NCBI GenBank assembly: GCA_037043235.1
Contig: JAWRVZ010000274.1
Span: 248,001-312,000 of the forward strand
Direction of reading: 5' to 3'
Length of the DNA: 64,000 nucleotides
Source of the DNA: Rhodeus uyekii
Taxonomy: Eukaryota > Chordata > Actinopteri > Cypriniformes > Acheilognathidae
Shown: positions 27,901 to 41,360 of the stretch, in pieces
Layout of the letters: the number at the start of each line of letters is the position of its first letter
How positions within the stretch are numbered: position 1 is the first letter of the stretch
The notes under the pieces: model-generated
The model's database searches: none
Told to the model about the DNA's origin: nothing
What the model saw: the letters and a program-made list of their open reading frames with translations, nothing else
Program-made: the position numbers and the translations under genes

Positions 27901-30900
27901 CATATTATAATGATTCTGAAGGATCTGGAGAAATGGTGCTGAAAATTCAGCTTTAGCATCACCGTAATAAATTACACTTTAAAATATATTAAAGCAGAAT
28001 TTTTTTTAAAATTTGCAATAATATTTCACAGTATTACTGTTTTTACTGCATTTTTATCAAATAAAGAGAGATTAAAGAATCTTACCAATCAACGTCTTTT
28101 GAACAAAAGTGTTTTGAATTACAGTAATTGTGCAAAATATTTATACTCTCTTTTGATTTTGAGGTGAAATATGAGCTGGACATTTCTTCATTAGTGACCT
28201 ACATATGTCTGTTCAAAACCATGTGATGTCCTCTCAACCATTGGTAAACACAAACTTGGGAAGTTCAGAGGTTTGGTTCACTTTCCAAGCAGGCAGAACC
28301 ACACCTGAACTTATCAGAAGCACAGTAATTGTGACCAGAGGGTTTGTCAATGGCTGAAAATACATCCACAGTTATCATAGTGTGTTTATTGTGTGCCTAC
28401 CTGATCCTGCGGCTCGCTCGCACTCTTTCTGATTGGACAGACATGTAGCTCGTGCTGCTAAGCCGAGAAGCACTCGACATAGCGGACACGTCGCTTACAT
28501 CACTGTCCGATGACCTCATGGAGAGACTGTCCATCCCCTGCTGTGAGTAAAAAAACAATGATCATTATTACATTAAAATAACGTTGCACTTTTAAATTAG
28601 AAACTAAATAAATCTTGAACACTTGCAATTGAGTCTAATAGAGTGCAACAGTGCCTGCCCACTTTTTCAGCTTATTCATTTTCCCATTGGGAATAAAAAA
28701 CAAACAAACATTATAAGCCATGAACCAAACCAATCAGCTATAAAGTGAATCACGACAAATTTTTATTTGAAGTAAAAAAATCTGACAACTAGTTAAAGAA
28801 AATCTATGTATTTAACGGCATTAGTGGAGGAAAAAACTACAATCTACAATTTGTTTATTTTGGTTATTTTGAGAGTGTTGGTGTGACTTGCTGGTGATTT
28901 GGTGTGAACAGCATCATGGGTAATGTTTTTTTTAGCATAAAACGCAATTATTTGAAACAATAAGTTGAAATAATGTGAACAGATGGATTCAACAAATCCA
29001 CATATCACTGATTAACAACCTCAGAACTTATTTATGTTATAAATCAGGTTTCCTGTGGAGAAAATGAATGCTACTAAAATGCGACTGTTGCACTCTAGAG
29101 TTTGATGTTAACATTTTGCTTAGCTAACAATAATACCATAATAACCATAAAAATACACATATCACACAAATTATTATATAAACTATTCATTAGTATCTTG
29201 AGCCATCTTGGAGACCTAAATAACTCTCATCTGACAAAAACAAACACACAAAAAACAATTAAGCTTTTATATAACTTCTTTCATTAATCAAAACAAAATA
29301 GAGAACGATGTAAAGCATTTGTAAAAGACACATGCCACTACTTGGATTCTCAGTACTCAGCTTTTTTTTTTTTTAAGATTTGTTTATAGTAAACTCAACA
29401 CATGTGCTGATGGTGTATTTCAGCAGTGTATCATTAACATGGTTTTAAGAGATACTTGACACTTTATGTAACCACGAGAAACAGCTTGTCAGTACTTAAT
29501 ATAATGTCTATGTGACGGCCTTTATATTGTGTCCTAAGCAGGCACAACATGATAAAGCAACAAAGAGTAAATCCTTGATGTTAATCTGTGAGATTTTGCT
29601 CTCACTAGCAGTAAACAAAACACTGTGCAATTAGGCATTTTGTTGTCAACTTGGGTTAAACTTTTGTCGTGTTTCGCTGAGGAGCTTTGCCCACTGGAAA
29701 AGCTCATTGGTCTAAAACTCATTTCATATGATGTGGCCACAAAGAGTACTTGCAAACTTACGACACATTTAAAAATTCTGAATATATTATTTACATTAGC
29801 AACAAAATAAACATTTACACAAAATTATTTTGCTGATTTATTTATTTTTTGTTCCTTAAATAAGTCTCTTATGATCACCAAGACCGCATTTGTTTATTAA
29901 AAACATAATTATAAAAGTAATAATATGAAATAGGTTAAGAATTTAAAATAAATGTTATGATCATAATCAATAATCATAAATCAATGATCATAATTCAAAT
30001 CAATAGTCTATATAGTATCTATCTACAGTAGATATACTTTTTTAAATTAAACAAAGTACACAAAAATTAACTAGTTGTCAAACGTTATTGAATGAAGTCT
30101 ACAGTAATCCCTCGCCACTTCGCGGTTCAAGTTTTGTGGTCTCAGTGCATCGCAAATTTTTCTAAAATATTTATTGAAAAATAAAAATTCAAAAATACCG
30201 CCATATCGGCAGCCGTATTGTGGAAAGCACAAAGCACGTTGTTTTATCGTGATGCGCGAGAGAAACGGCTTCCCAGGATGCCAGACAAAGAGAGAAACTC
30301 GCCAATGAAGCTTTGTACGCACCCACGTGATTGGTTCCCGGCGCGAGATCGAGGAATGAGAGCACGAGTGCATGTATCCCGTGAGCTGATTGGCTGATCC
30401 TACTTCGCGGATTTTCACCTATCGCTGGGGTTCCGGTCCACATTAATTGCGATAAACGAGGGATCACTGTATAGTTAATGTAATTCTCTACACATGTGGT
30501 TGCTTTGTTAAGCAAACAAAGCTGTGTGAACTTGAGGAGAACTGACTCCAGTTCATTCACTAACTAAAAAGTTGTTGCACAAATTGCTTTTATTTTGTAT
30601 CCAATTTCTTTTTGGACCAGTTGTGGCAGTAATTTTCATTTTGCTCTGAAAATTGAGAGAGAAACATATTATTGTACCTGGTTGGGACACAGTGTAAGGG
30701 TGGAAATTAATTTTATAACAACTGAAGAGAACATTCCTTACTATTCCAAACTATTGGTCCACTTTGTCCACTGGTGACAAAGACCAAACGTCTAGCATCA
30801 GACATGTTTATAAATGCTTAAAATATCACCTAATGGAACTAGGCTGCAAATGATACACTGGCTGAGACTTCTCCTCTCCACATGGTTCTTCTAAGACTTC

Positions 30901-33900
30901 ATGAAGTCACTCTTTTCCCAAATATTGAGGGTATAAGTAAAATGAGAGGCTTGAAGTAGAAGGAAATCTTTTTTTTTTTATTAAACTCAAGCAATGACAG
31001 TAAGAAACATACCCTTGATGGATCCTTCAAAGTGCCTGTGTGACAAACAAAGACAAAAAAATTAAAGTATTGAAACCCATCACACAGAAGCACAGTACCA
31101 TATGTAAATTAGTAAATATTGCTTGTATACAAATACACATCCAACAAACTCCAAAGCGACACACATCAAACAACATGTTAAATGGACAGCATTTTTCAAC
31201 AGTAGCAAACTGTAGCTGATCCAGTCCAACCCAAATAAACAAATATGTGAAAGAGAACACAATGCCATTAAGCAAATGAATGAATTTTTTTTTTTGACCA
31301 GTCATTTCAAGACCCCATGAAACAGTTTTATGAACACAAGTGACACACTTGACTAGAAGATGATGCAATCAATAATTCCGGCAGTAAACTGTACTCTTTA
31401 CCTTGTACTGTATATTTGCTAAACATTTACTTGTCGACTTTTAGGAGTACATTTGCATATGATAAAATCACAAGCTTTTACACAAAAGCTTGTAAAAGAG
31501 GAATTGACTGAAAGCCACAAAATAAATAAATAATTCACAGATTTTCTAAGGAATAGAGTGCAACAGTGTCCACCAACTTTTTCAACTGATAAGTTCTGGA
31601 AGGATTTTTTCCATTTATTTCATATTTATTTAAAAATTTGTTGTTAAAGCATTATAATCCATGACCCAAACCAACCAGCTTTGAGGTGAATAACATTACA
31701 AACTTTGATTTGAAGCAACAAAGACAGTGTGCTAACTCATTTACAAATTTGATTATATATACAAACAATATGTTTGAAGTGCATTGAAAAATATACATAC
31801 AAATATTTAAGTATATTTAAATATTAATATTTGTGTAGTTTTGAGAGCGTGGATGGACATGATTACTTGATTTGCACTGCTTTGTGGGAGTGGGCGGAAC
31901 AAATTATGCTGTTAAAGATTATTCTAAAACTAAGAATAGAGTTTTTACTTTGGGAACCTGACTGTTGCACTCTATTGAACTAGCAAATTTAATAACGTTC
32001 AGCAACCATTATTTCAACACACATTATTGTCACAGTCTTGTCGCGTCTTTCACATCTGGGTCCCTTCTTTGTATCCTTTATGTCCTTCCTGCACCTGTCT
32101 GTCGTTAGTCTCGTCAGCTGTTTATCATTCGTATTCTCCTGTATTTGTGAGACGTTAACGTTGCTAGTGTAATGTCGGTTGTGGATGTCTCCCGTGGTCC
32201 GTGGTTCCTGTTCTCTTCGAGTTTTGCACAAAGAGTGTGCTGTTTTGTTTTCATTAGTTAAATAAAGTGTTTTCAGTTTGAATCCCCGAGCCGCACATTG
32301 TGTGACAATTATTACTTCAGACCTGACTTTGGTATCATATAGAGAGAATAGAGTTCCACATGTTTGAATGTACGGCAGAGAAGTACAACAAATCTGTCTA
32401 GATATCATATCCTAATTCTGTGAAAAAATAGGAATAATTTTGGATGCTGATCTTTAACATACGACGCAGATGTCTCCGTTAGATTGCTTTACTAACTTTA
32501 CCAGCATGACTTCCTTTGCCTGGTGAAGTTATTTAAGCAGTCTAGCTTGTTAAACAAGGATTTCATCAGAAAGACAATACTTGCTGATTCTCACAAGCTT
32601 TGTAAATTCAAAAAGACCTAAGCTGGTGTTTTTAGCAGGGTGTGCAGAAACTTTTTGTCTTAAGTCTTATGCTCACCAAGATTGTATTTATTTAATAAAA
32701 AATGCAGCAAAACCTTAATACAGTAAAATGTTATTAACATTTAAAAAAATAAAGTTCAAAGTAACAGAATTACTTGAAATGGAAATCTTTTGAAGCATAA
32801 ATGTCTTTTACTGACCCCAAACTTTTGAACAGTAGTGCAGTTCCAATGTTTAAAACTCGTTTAACAACACTACCCAAACAGTTACCATAAGTTGTTTTGA
32901 AGGAGTTTATGTTAGGGTTAGTCTGTATACAATACCTGTATCTCCATTCTCTGACACGGTTGATTCTGATACTACTGCTGATGTGTGGATGAAACACAAA
33001 AATGAAAGGAAAACAAGACAGTTTAAACAGATATGGGACACACAATTTTATGATGGAAACAGACACACACACACACACACACACACAGAAGGATTTTAGA
33101 TGAATTTCAGATTTAGAAACTCATCCCTCATGCTGAAACTCAGAACTCCAACATCACAGAAAACTTTAAAAGCATCAAAAGATGTATTGATGTGTACTAA
33201 GCAAAGGTTAATGTGGAATATACATCTCAAACACACACTACAAACATAGGCCACCATCTATTTTCCACACTAAATACTACATGCAACACTTCAATGTCTA
33301 ACACAGCTCAATGGCATTATTAATTCACGTTTTATTGTCTTAATTCTTATTTTATTCATTTTAATTAATTTGAGAAGCACATAGATCTTCTAATCCTCAA
33401 ATAACAACAAAAAGGTCAGCTATTTTAGTATTTTGTCGCCAATTTCATTTCCCCTAACGTTTATTTAGTTTGTCTTTATTCAGATGTAAGAAAGCTCAAT
33501 GCTCTGCAGAAAATAAATTAGACTCTAAATACACATGCTGCAAATACTCACAACACAAATAAATACAGAAACGTGTTGCAAATACTCACTACTAAACCAA
33601 ACACAGAAAAGTGCTTCAAATACTCACAACGCAACCAAAACAGAAGCACGCTGCAAATACTCACAATGCAACTAAATATCGAAACGCTCAGCAAATACTC
33701 GCAACGCACCCTAATACATGAAAGTGCTGCAAATACTCACAATGCAATCAAATACAGAAATGTGCAGCACATACAGTGGAGTTAATTTATCTCGATTCAC
33801 GGTTAACTCGCCAATCCTATTATGTCGACATTTTTGAAGTGGAACCGCCAAACTCCCTAATTGTCTTATAATTTTCTTGTGGGTAATGTCTCGATAAACG

Positions 33901-36900
33901 GTTATCTCAATGCTTTTTTGCAACCCTGAGGCCGTCGACATAACCGTATTCCACTGTACTCAAAATGCAACCTAATACAAAAGAGTGCTGCAAATACTCA
34001 TAATGCAACCTAATACAAAAGAGTGCTGCAAATACTCACAATGCAATCAAATTCAGAAACGTGCTGCAAATACCCACAACGCAACCAAATTCAGAAACGT
34101 GCTGCAAATACCCACAACGCAACCAAATTCAGAAACGTGCTGCAAATACCCACAATGCAACCAAATAGAGAAATGCGCAGCAAATACTCGCAGCGCAACC
34201 TAATATATAAGAGTGCTGCGAATACCCACAACACAATCAAATTCAGAAACGTGCTGCAAATACCCACAACACAACCAAATATCGAAACATGCTGCAAATA
34301 GCACAAAGCTTAATGCACCTGAAGAAAAAACATGAAAGTAGAAAAAAACACCACAAAATTAAGAAAATATCACCTTTACAACACATGTGCTGCAAATACT
34401 CACAACGCAACCAAATACAGAAATGTGCAGCAAATACTCACAACGCAACCTAATACAAAAGAGTGCTGCAAATACTCACAACACAACCAAATTCAGAAAC
34501 GTGCTGCAAATACCCACAACACAACCAAATATCGAAACACGCTGCAAATAGCACAAAGCTTAATGCACCTGAAGAAAAAACATGAAAGTAGAAAAAAACC
34601 ACCACAAAATTAAGAAAATATCACCTTGACAACACATGTGCTGCAAATACTCACAACGCAACCAAATACAGTAATACCTCGGTTTACGAGCGACTTGGTA
34701 TACGAGAAAATCGGTGTACGAGCAAGGAGGGTCGAATCGGTGTACGAGCATTGTATCGGTGTACGAGAAAAAAATTCCCTCACCCATGCGCAGTTCTGTG
34801 TGGAAAAAGTCCTAACGCTCAGCATCCTTGTGCGCATTTTTACATGAAAAATCCTAATTACAGCCTCTCATAACACAGTCAGGAGGTTCCAACCCCTTTT
34901 ATAACCCCTTAACTCATTCATTGGCTGCATCATTCACCACAGTGATATTTTTATAAGTGATTTACAGAAGTTTTTACCTCATATTCTAAACATTAATTAA
35001 TTGTGATCACTATTGTTCACGTAGTGAAATATACACGGTTTTAGCCAAATAATAAACAAAGTAATAGGGTTAGACAAACCATATTTTTATACAAACAACA
35101 TATAAGCCTCTCCTACAAATGAGCACTGTTTTCTGTGCAGTATCGGCAAAAGCGCAAGGAGTAAAATGTGACTTCTTACCCCGTGAGCGGGGCTCGTTTT
35201 AACAGACAGGGGGTTAGTTGTAACACCATGTTATCCAATGCAAGTTCATTCACGTATTTTTATTTGTTTAAAAAAGTTGCGTCTTGATGATCATAAGCAT
35301 AACTTTTTTCCTTTATTTTTTTACATTTGTTGTGTTTTGAACAATGTAATGACATGAAAAACATTTTAATAGGTTAATACAATGCAAAATATATGATTAT
35401 TGATGCAACTTGTTCAATGCGGCTTAGTGTTACAACTAACCCCGCGCTGTCTTGTTTACTTCAGGACCGGATAGCAGCCAATATGTGTTTTTCACGTCTT
35501 TCAAAATGGTACCATCTTTTAGCCAAGAAGATGGTAATCATAACAATATAAGATTAGACTAACAATCTTTCACACATTCTTTGAAAATCGAAAAACAACT
35601 ACTAAGACAAAAAATATTTACATGCTGCCAAAAGAGTTTTTCCTGTGTTTCTCATCCAAACTTCTATGAAATTTCTCGAAAAATGGCCAGAAGACGTGTG
35701 CAAACAGTGTGATGAAAAGCCCTTAGAACGTCACATTTATGCCCCTGCAACTATCTAAAAAAAAAATCGCTGTTACTATTTACCCCGCCGCGCTCCCCTA
35801 GTTCTCTTGCGGCTCCCGCGAATTCGTTCGTTCGAGGCTCCCGCGAATTCGTTCGTTTGCGGCTCCCATGTTCCACGACTTTAACTCTGGATTATCACTT
35901 GTTTGTTTTCTGCACTATTATAATAAATTCACTCATTTGCTTTCATCCTTGCTTTCCCCGCTCCCCTCTCCTCCCTCCTCTCTCTCCTCCAAGCAGGCTG
36001 CTCAAACCTGACATACATTACAGTAAATTGTCAAGTATTTCTAGAGTTTAATTGTCAATTATTAATTTGTATTTATATGAGATCTTAATGGTTACAATTT
36101 TAACTGCAATTAATAGGGTAAAACCAAAAGAATATTTAAAATGGGCATTTGTGGTCATGTGGAACGAATTAATTGATTTTTAGTGCATTCTTATGGGGAC
36201 ATTTGTTTTGGTGTACGAGCATTTTGGTTTACGAGCTTGCTCTTGGAACGAATTAAACTCGTAAACCGAGGAATTACTGTACAGAAACGTGCAGCAAATA
36301 TTCACAACACAACCAAATAGAAATTGTGCTGCATATAGCACAGACCACAATGAAAATGTTTCAAGGTGACCCCAACAAGTGACAAACCTAGCGTGGACAT
36401 GCTAATTGTTCAATATCTACCCATCAGTGGTGTGGTTGATGACCTGAAAGGTGAATTTTTTGCTTATTTGAATATCCTGATCGTGTGTGCGTTATATTTG
36501 TAGCGTGTTTGTGTATATTTGTTGTGTATATCTTTGTGAATATTCATAGTGCGTTTCTGTATTTGGTTGTTGCACATTTGTGTATTTGATTGAATTTTCT
36601 GTATTCAAAGTTTCTTTGTATTAAAACCTGTTACAATGCTAATATATTGTACTATTATCATAATATCATGAACCGAGTGCTGTTGGAAACAATGGTTTTA
36701 AAACAGAAAACAGCAGTGCTTCTGTCTATGACTTCCGACGCCTATAAAAATTATTAAATAATTACTATAGCCTTTGAAATATGATTTATGCTACACTAAA
36801 ATATTGGTAATGTTTTAATGTCATTTTGACTGAGACTTTCTTGTCATGTATTTGTATTTTATTCACACATTTGTAATAACAAAATTCAAATATTAACTCA

Positions 36901-39900
36901 TATTAAATACAATATTGAATTAAACAATAAAATTACAATTATATTATATACAATTATTTTATATATGTATAATTATATACAATTATTCAAGTACTTTGTA
37001 TATGCTTTAGTATGTTATTCAACACATCAAAATAAGTGTACTTTTAAGATTTGAAGCACAGTGATCCCTCGCCACTTCGCGGTTCACTTATCGCGGATTC
37101 GCTATTTCGCGGATTTTCATAATGCATTTTTTTTTGGGTGCATTGTGCTCAGCATTCTGATTCGCTAAAAACTCACTTCCGCTTCTTGTATCAAAACATG
37201 CTACGAATTGTGCTATCATTTTGTCGTCTCGTGCAGTTATGTGTACGTAAGAGGACACGAGAGATGAGGAGGAAGGACTAACGCTTGGTCGCTTAGCAAC
37301 CATGGTGCGAATGGCCACTGAACTTAAGCGATTAGCTGAGGAATGGGACCCTTTGATGGGCCGTTCATTACAGTTCTCCAACGTAATCGATGGTACAAGG
37401 ATCTTTTTGCAAAGAAGAAAAAAGAGCGACAACAGCTGCCTATCACTATGTTCTTCTCCCGAACAAACACACCTGCACCGCGGGCTTCAGAAGAAGAGAA
37501 CACTGCAGAGCGCAGTCAGGATGCAGCGGCCCAGTCTGAAGAGCTGTGAAACGGCCTACACGTGAGTCACTGTATTTGTATACATGTAATAGTTGCTAAT
37601 TGTAAAAAAAAAAAGTTGTTTTCTATTTCGCGGATTTCACTTATCGCGGGTCATTTTCGGAACGTAACCCCCGCGATAAACGAGGGATTACTGTACACTA
37701 CAAGAGCACATTCACATGGCCAAAACCAAGAAAAAGGGCACAAAAAGGGCGAAATAGAGTAAAAACATACAGTATTGACAATATCAAGTCTAAAATCAGA
37801 AACATGTAACATAGACAGATAGGCTATTTGAAGAAGCTCTCTTGTTATTATGATATTTGATTAAAAAAAATTTTTTCTCGAATTTCGAGCCATTTTTATT
37901 AAATGACCTGTTCTTTTGAATTATCTTTTAAAAACAGGAACGCTCTGCAAATACCCACAATGCAAACAAATACAGAAATGCCCTCCAAATACTCACAACG
38001 CAAACAAATACAGTAACGCCCTGCAAATACTCACAGCACAGTCAAATACATAAACATGCTGCAAATACCAATTTCGCTTATGGGTAACAATGTCACCCTC
38101 TAGCCTACGACTGGTTGCTCACAAAAGCTAAGCGGGGATGTGTGTGGTCTTTTCCTGGATGGGAGACTGTTTGCTGCTGGAAGTGGTGTTAGGAGGCCAG
38201 CAGGGGGTGCTCACCCTCTGGTCTATGTGAGTCCTACCGCCCCAGTATAGTGACGGGGACACTGTACTGAAATGAGCACCGTCATTCGGATGAGACGATA
38301 AACCGAGGTCCTGACTCTCTGTGGTCATTAAAAATCCCAGGGTGTCTTTCGCAAGAGTAGGGGTGTAACCCCGGCATCCTGGCCAAATTTGTCCATCATG
38401 GCTTCCTAACCATCCCCATACCCTGATTGGCTTTATCACTCTGTCTCTTCTCCACCAATAAGCTGGTGTGTGGTGAGCGTTCTGGCGCAATATGGCTGCC
38501 GTCGCATCATCCAGGTGGATGCTGCACTCTAGTGGCGGTTGAGGAGATTCCCCCTTCCATGTAAAGCGACTTTGAGAGACTTTGATAAAGCGCTATATAA
38601 ATGTAATGAATTATTTTTATTATTATTATTATGAATCGACTACTAGGCTAATAGACTTACTAAACCATAACATAGACTATAATTTAAAGAATACTCAGAT
38701 ATTTTTAACTGTTAAGCTAAAACTTAGAGAATAAACTGCTTAAACACCCAGATTGTCAGCTGTACTGTATCAAACTGTGTTTCTACTGAGTGTTTTTTCT
38801 ACACCAACCCCGATAGACCTCTTCAAGCACTGTCTGATTAGTTCAGTTAAATATTTTGTGCTGCTTCATAAATGTATTGCAGAAGATCGTGTTGATAAAT
38901 GAGTTTATATTGCAATCTCATGTCGCAACGTGAGCTGTGAGCGAGCGTGAAAAAAGAAAGTCGAACATTAACAAGGCTTAAAAAGCTTGTGTTGATCTAT
39001 TCACAGCCCATAATGAGAATAAACACCAAAATATTTATCAATATTACTTGCTTGATAGCAGACCAATGCTGCAGATGCTTATTTAACCATGAAAGGCAGA
39101 AATCATGATTGCATTAATATACTGTACGATTAATTATGAAGCATGGGTCTCCTCTAGTCCGCTACTCCTCTAGGGAACTTGGAGCAGCTGTGGTGCAAGT
39201 GAGAAATGGAAACCCTGGAGTGAATCTGGAGTAGCGGGGTCATTACAGAATGCATGGTTGAAATCCACTCCGTTCGTAAACAATATTCTGCCTGCTAAAG
39301 GGGCACCTCAACCCATGAAGGCAAAGGGGCAGTGGCTCGCGCCCACCCCCCTGTACAAGTCTCTGCAACATGCACCAGTTTATTACCTGTTTGATGTTCA
39401 AATACACCAAAAAGCAACAATAAAATTTGATGTATTTTAGTAATCATGCCATACAGAGCTGTAACTATGAAGGTTCAGTCTTAAAAAATAACATGGAAGC
39501 AACAAGAGTAGCAAAAGCGGAGAGCTACTTAGCAGAAGAAGGGTTGCTATCTAGTTCCCTTAGAAGTGCACTAGGATTGATCTATTCTACTAAAGGCAGA
39601 TGAAGACCACAGGTTGTGGCATACCAGGAGTTTTCTTCTGCTGGTCCTCCCATGTCACCTCTAAAGTTACAAGACAAGGAGAAACAGTCAATGATCCTAG
39701 TTAAAAAAAAATGTTCATTAGATGTACTCACTTCAGGCTAAGTTTAATGTTTAAATTACAATTATATGCAGTTTACTCTCATAGTCAAAATCTTTTAATT
39801 TCTTTATCAGTTTTGCTTTTTTAAGCATTGTATTTGTATTTAAAAAAGGGGGACATGTTTATTTGTATCTTTTAAAAATAACTTTTTCTCTTTAATTATA

Positions 39901-41313
39901 TTCTAACCATGAAAGTCTAAGTAGAATTTTGAAGTGAGTAGTTTTGAAAAAAAGAGTCTCATTAGGCCATCTACAGGTGAATGAAGGTACTCATTCTGAG
40001 TAAATAAATACCCAAATATATACATATAAAAAAAACTATTTTTCTTAAAATAACAACTGATCCCTCAAAAATAGAAAAATTGTTTAGTGCAAAACCAAAA
40101 TTTCAATTTTATCCTTTATAAAATCACCAACACAATCATAACATAAATGGACCTTCAAAATATATCTGATGAGAGTGTAGCCATACACACGTTAAGTACT
40201 GCAAACATATCTACTTAAACACCTACTTTTTCTAAATCTCTGCAACACAAATACAGTAAAACATCACTGAGAGATTCACACGCTCACACACACACACACA
40301 CACACACACTTGCCTTTCCTCCCATTGACAGGTGGGGGTGCTACAGGCTTTTCCTGGGATTCTTGTGTCAGAAATGGCACACACATAAACAGAAGGTGAG
40401 TTTAATAATATTTAAAGAATTTTCCACAACCACACAGGTACAGTATAACCATGCTAAAACACACACATGCACACTCATGTTCCTGAGAAGATATGAGCAC
40501 TACTGGAAAAAAAGAAAGAATAAAATAAATCCTTAGGTGCCCTAGAAGGATACTGTAATTCAGACATCTCTGATCAGTGCCCTGACTACTAAACAAGGGA
40601 ACTGATTAAGAAACACTCAAAGTTTTACATCCCTAGTGTATACTGTGTAGTATGTCGTAAGAAGTACTATTTTGCTTTGACACACCTGGCACAGAAGCCT
40701 GTTGGACAAGAGGTGAGGCTGATGATGAGGCAGTGACTGGAGGGGGAGCTGCATGTGATGCAGGAGGAGGAGCACTGGCTGGAGAGGGAGGTGCATGTGC
40801 TGGAGGAAGAGGGGCATGTACAGGTGGGGGAGTGGCAACTGATGAGGGTGGAAGGGCATGTGCAGGAGGGGGAGGAGTATGGGCAGGAGGAGGTACGGTG
40901 ACATGTGCGGTGACAGGTCCCGAGACAGGAGGCTCCATCCCCACATGAGCTTTGTTGATGATGACGACGAGAACATGATCGACAGAAACAAGGTTGTGGA
41001 CAAGAAAAAATAACAAAAACAAAACAAAACAAAAAACAGGAAAATGAACATAAGGATTGTTCCAAAATGTAAAATGCTTCTTACATTGTAAAACGCTTTT
41101 TACATGTAAAATCCTTTTTTACATGCTCCAAAATGTAAAAAAGACATACAATAAACATGAAAATATTTACAGGCAACGCGGTACTTTAATAGATATTGTT
41201 AACAAAAATTTTGATGTGAGAAAAAGCATGGAGCATACGAAGTAATCCAGTTTAACTGATATCATATTTTATTGTGATACAATAATGTATTTTAATCATA
41301 ATTGAATTTTCCA

Positions 41314-41360
<47 letters not shown>

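Larger units (their letters stand above)
33535..36330. repeat. ~38-bp minisatellite array, interrupted by two transposons
   Basis: Unit close to AAATACTCACAACGCAACCA then AATACAGAAACGTGCTGC. Runs at 33535-33773, 33957-34668 and 36280-36330. A segment of about 250 bp (34282-34420) is repeated at 34532-34668, giving a higher-order repeat. Further units lie at 37935-38070, and inverted ones near 36500-36600. Confidence 0.85.

Noticed and set aside
33985..34303. Open frames reading repeated LQILTTQPNTKE / AANTHNATKYRN
   Set aside because: Translation of the 38-bp minisatellite; repetitive frames open on both strands, no coding support.
38101..38170. 5S rRNA gene
   Set aside because: 5S-like boxes are diverged and fused to a SINE body and ATT tail; it is a 5S-derived SINE.
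40733..40948. Gly-rich plus-strand open frame (GGGAACDAGGGALAGEGG type)
   Set aside because: Antisense of the Pro-rich rims2 exon.
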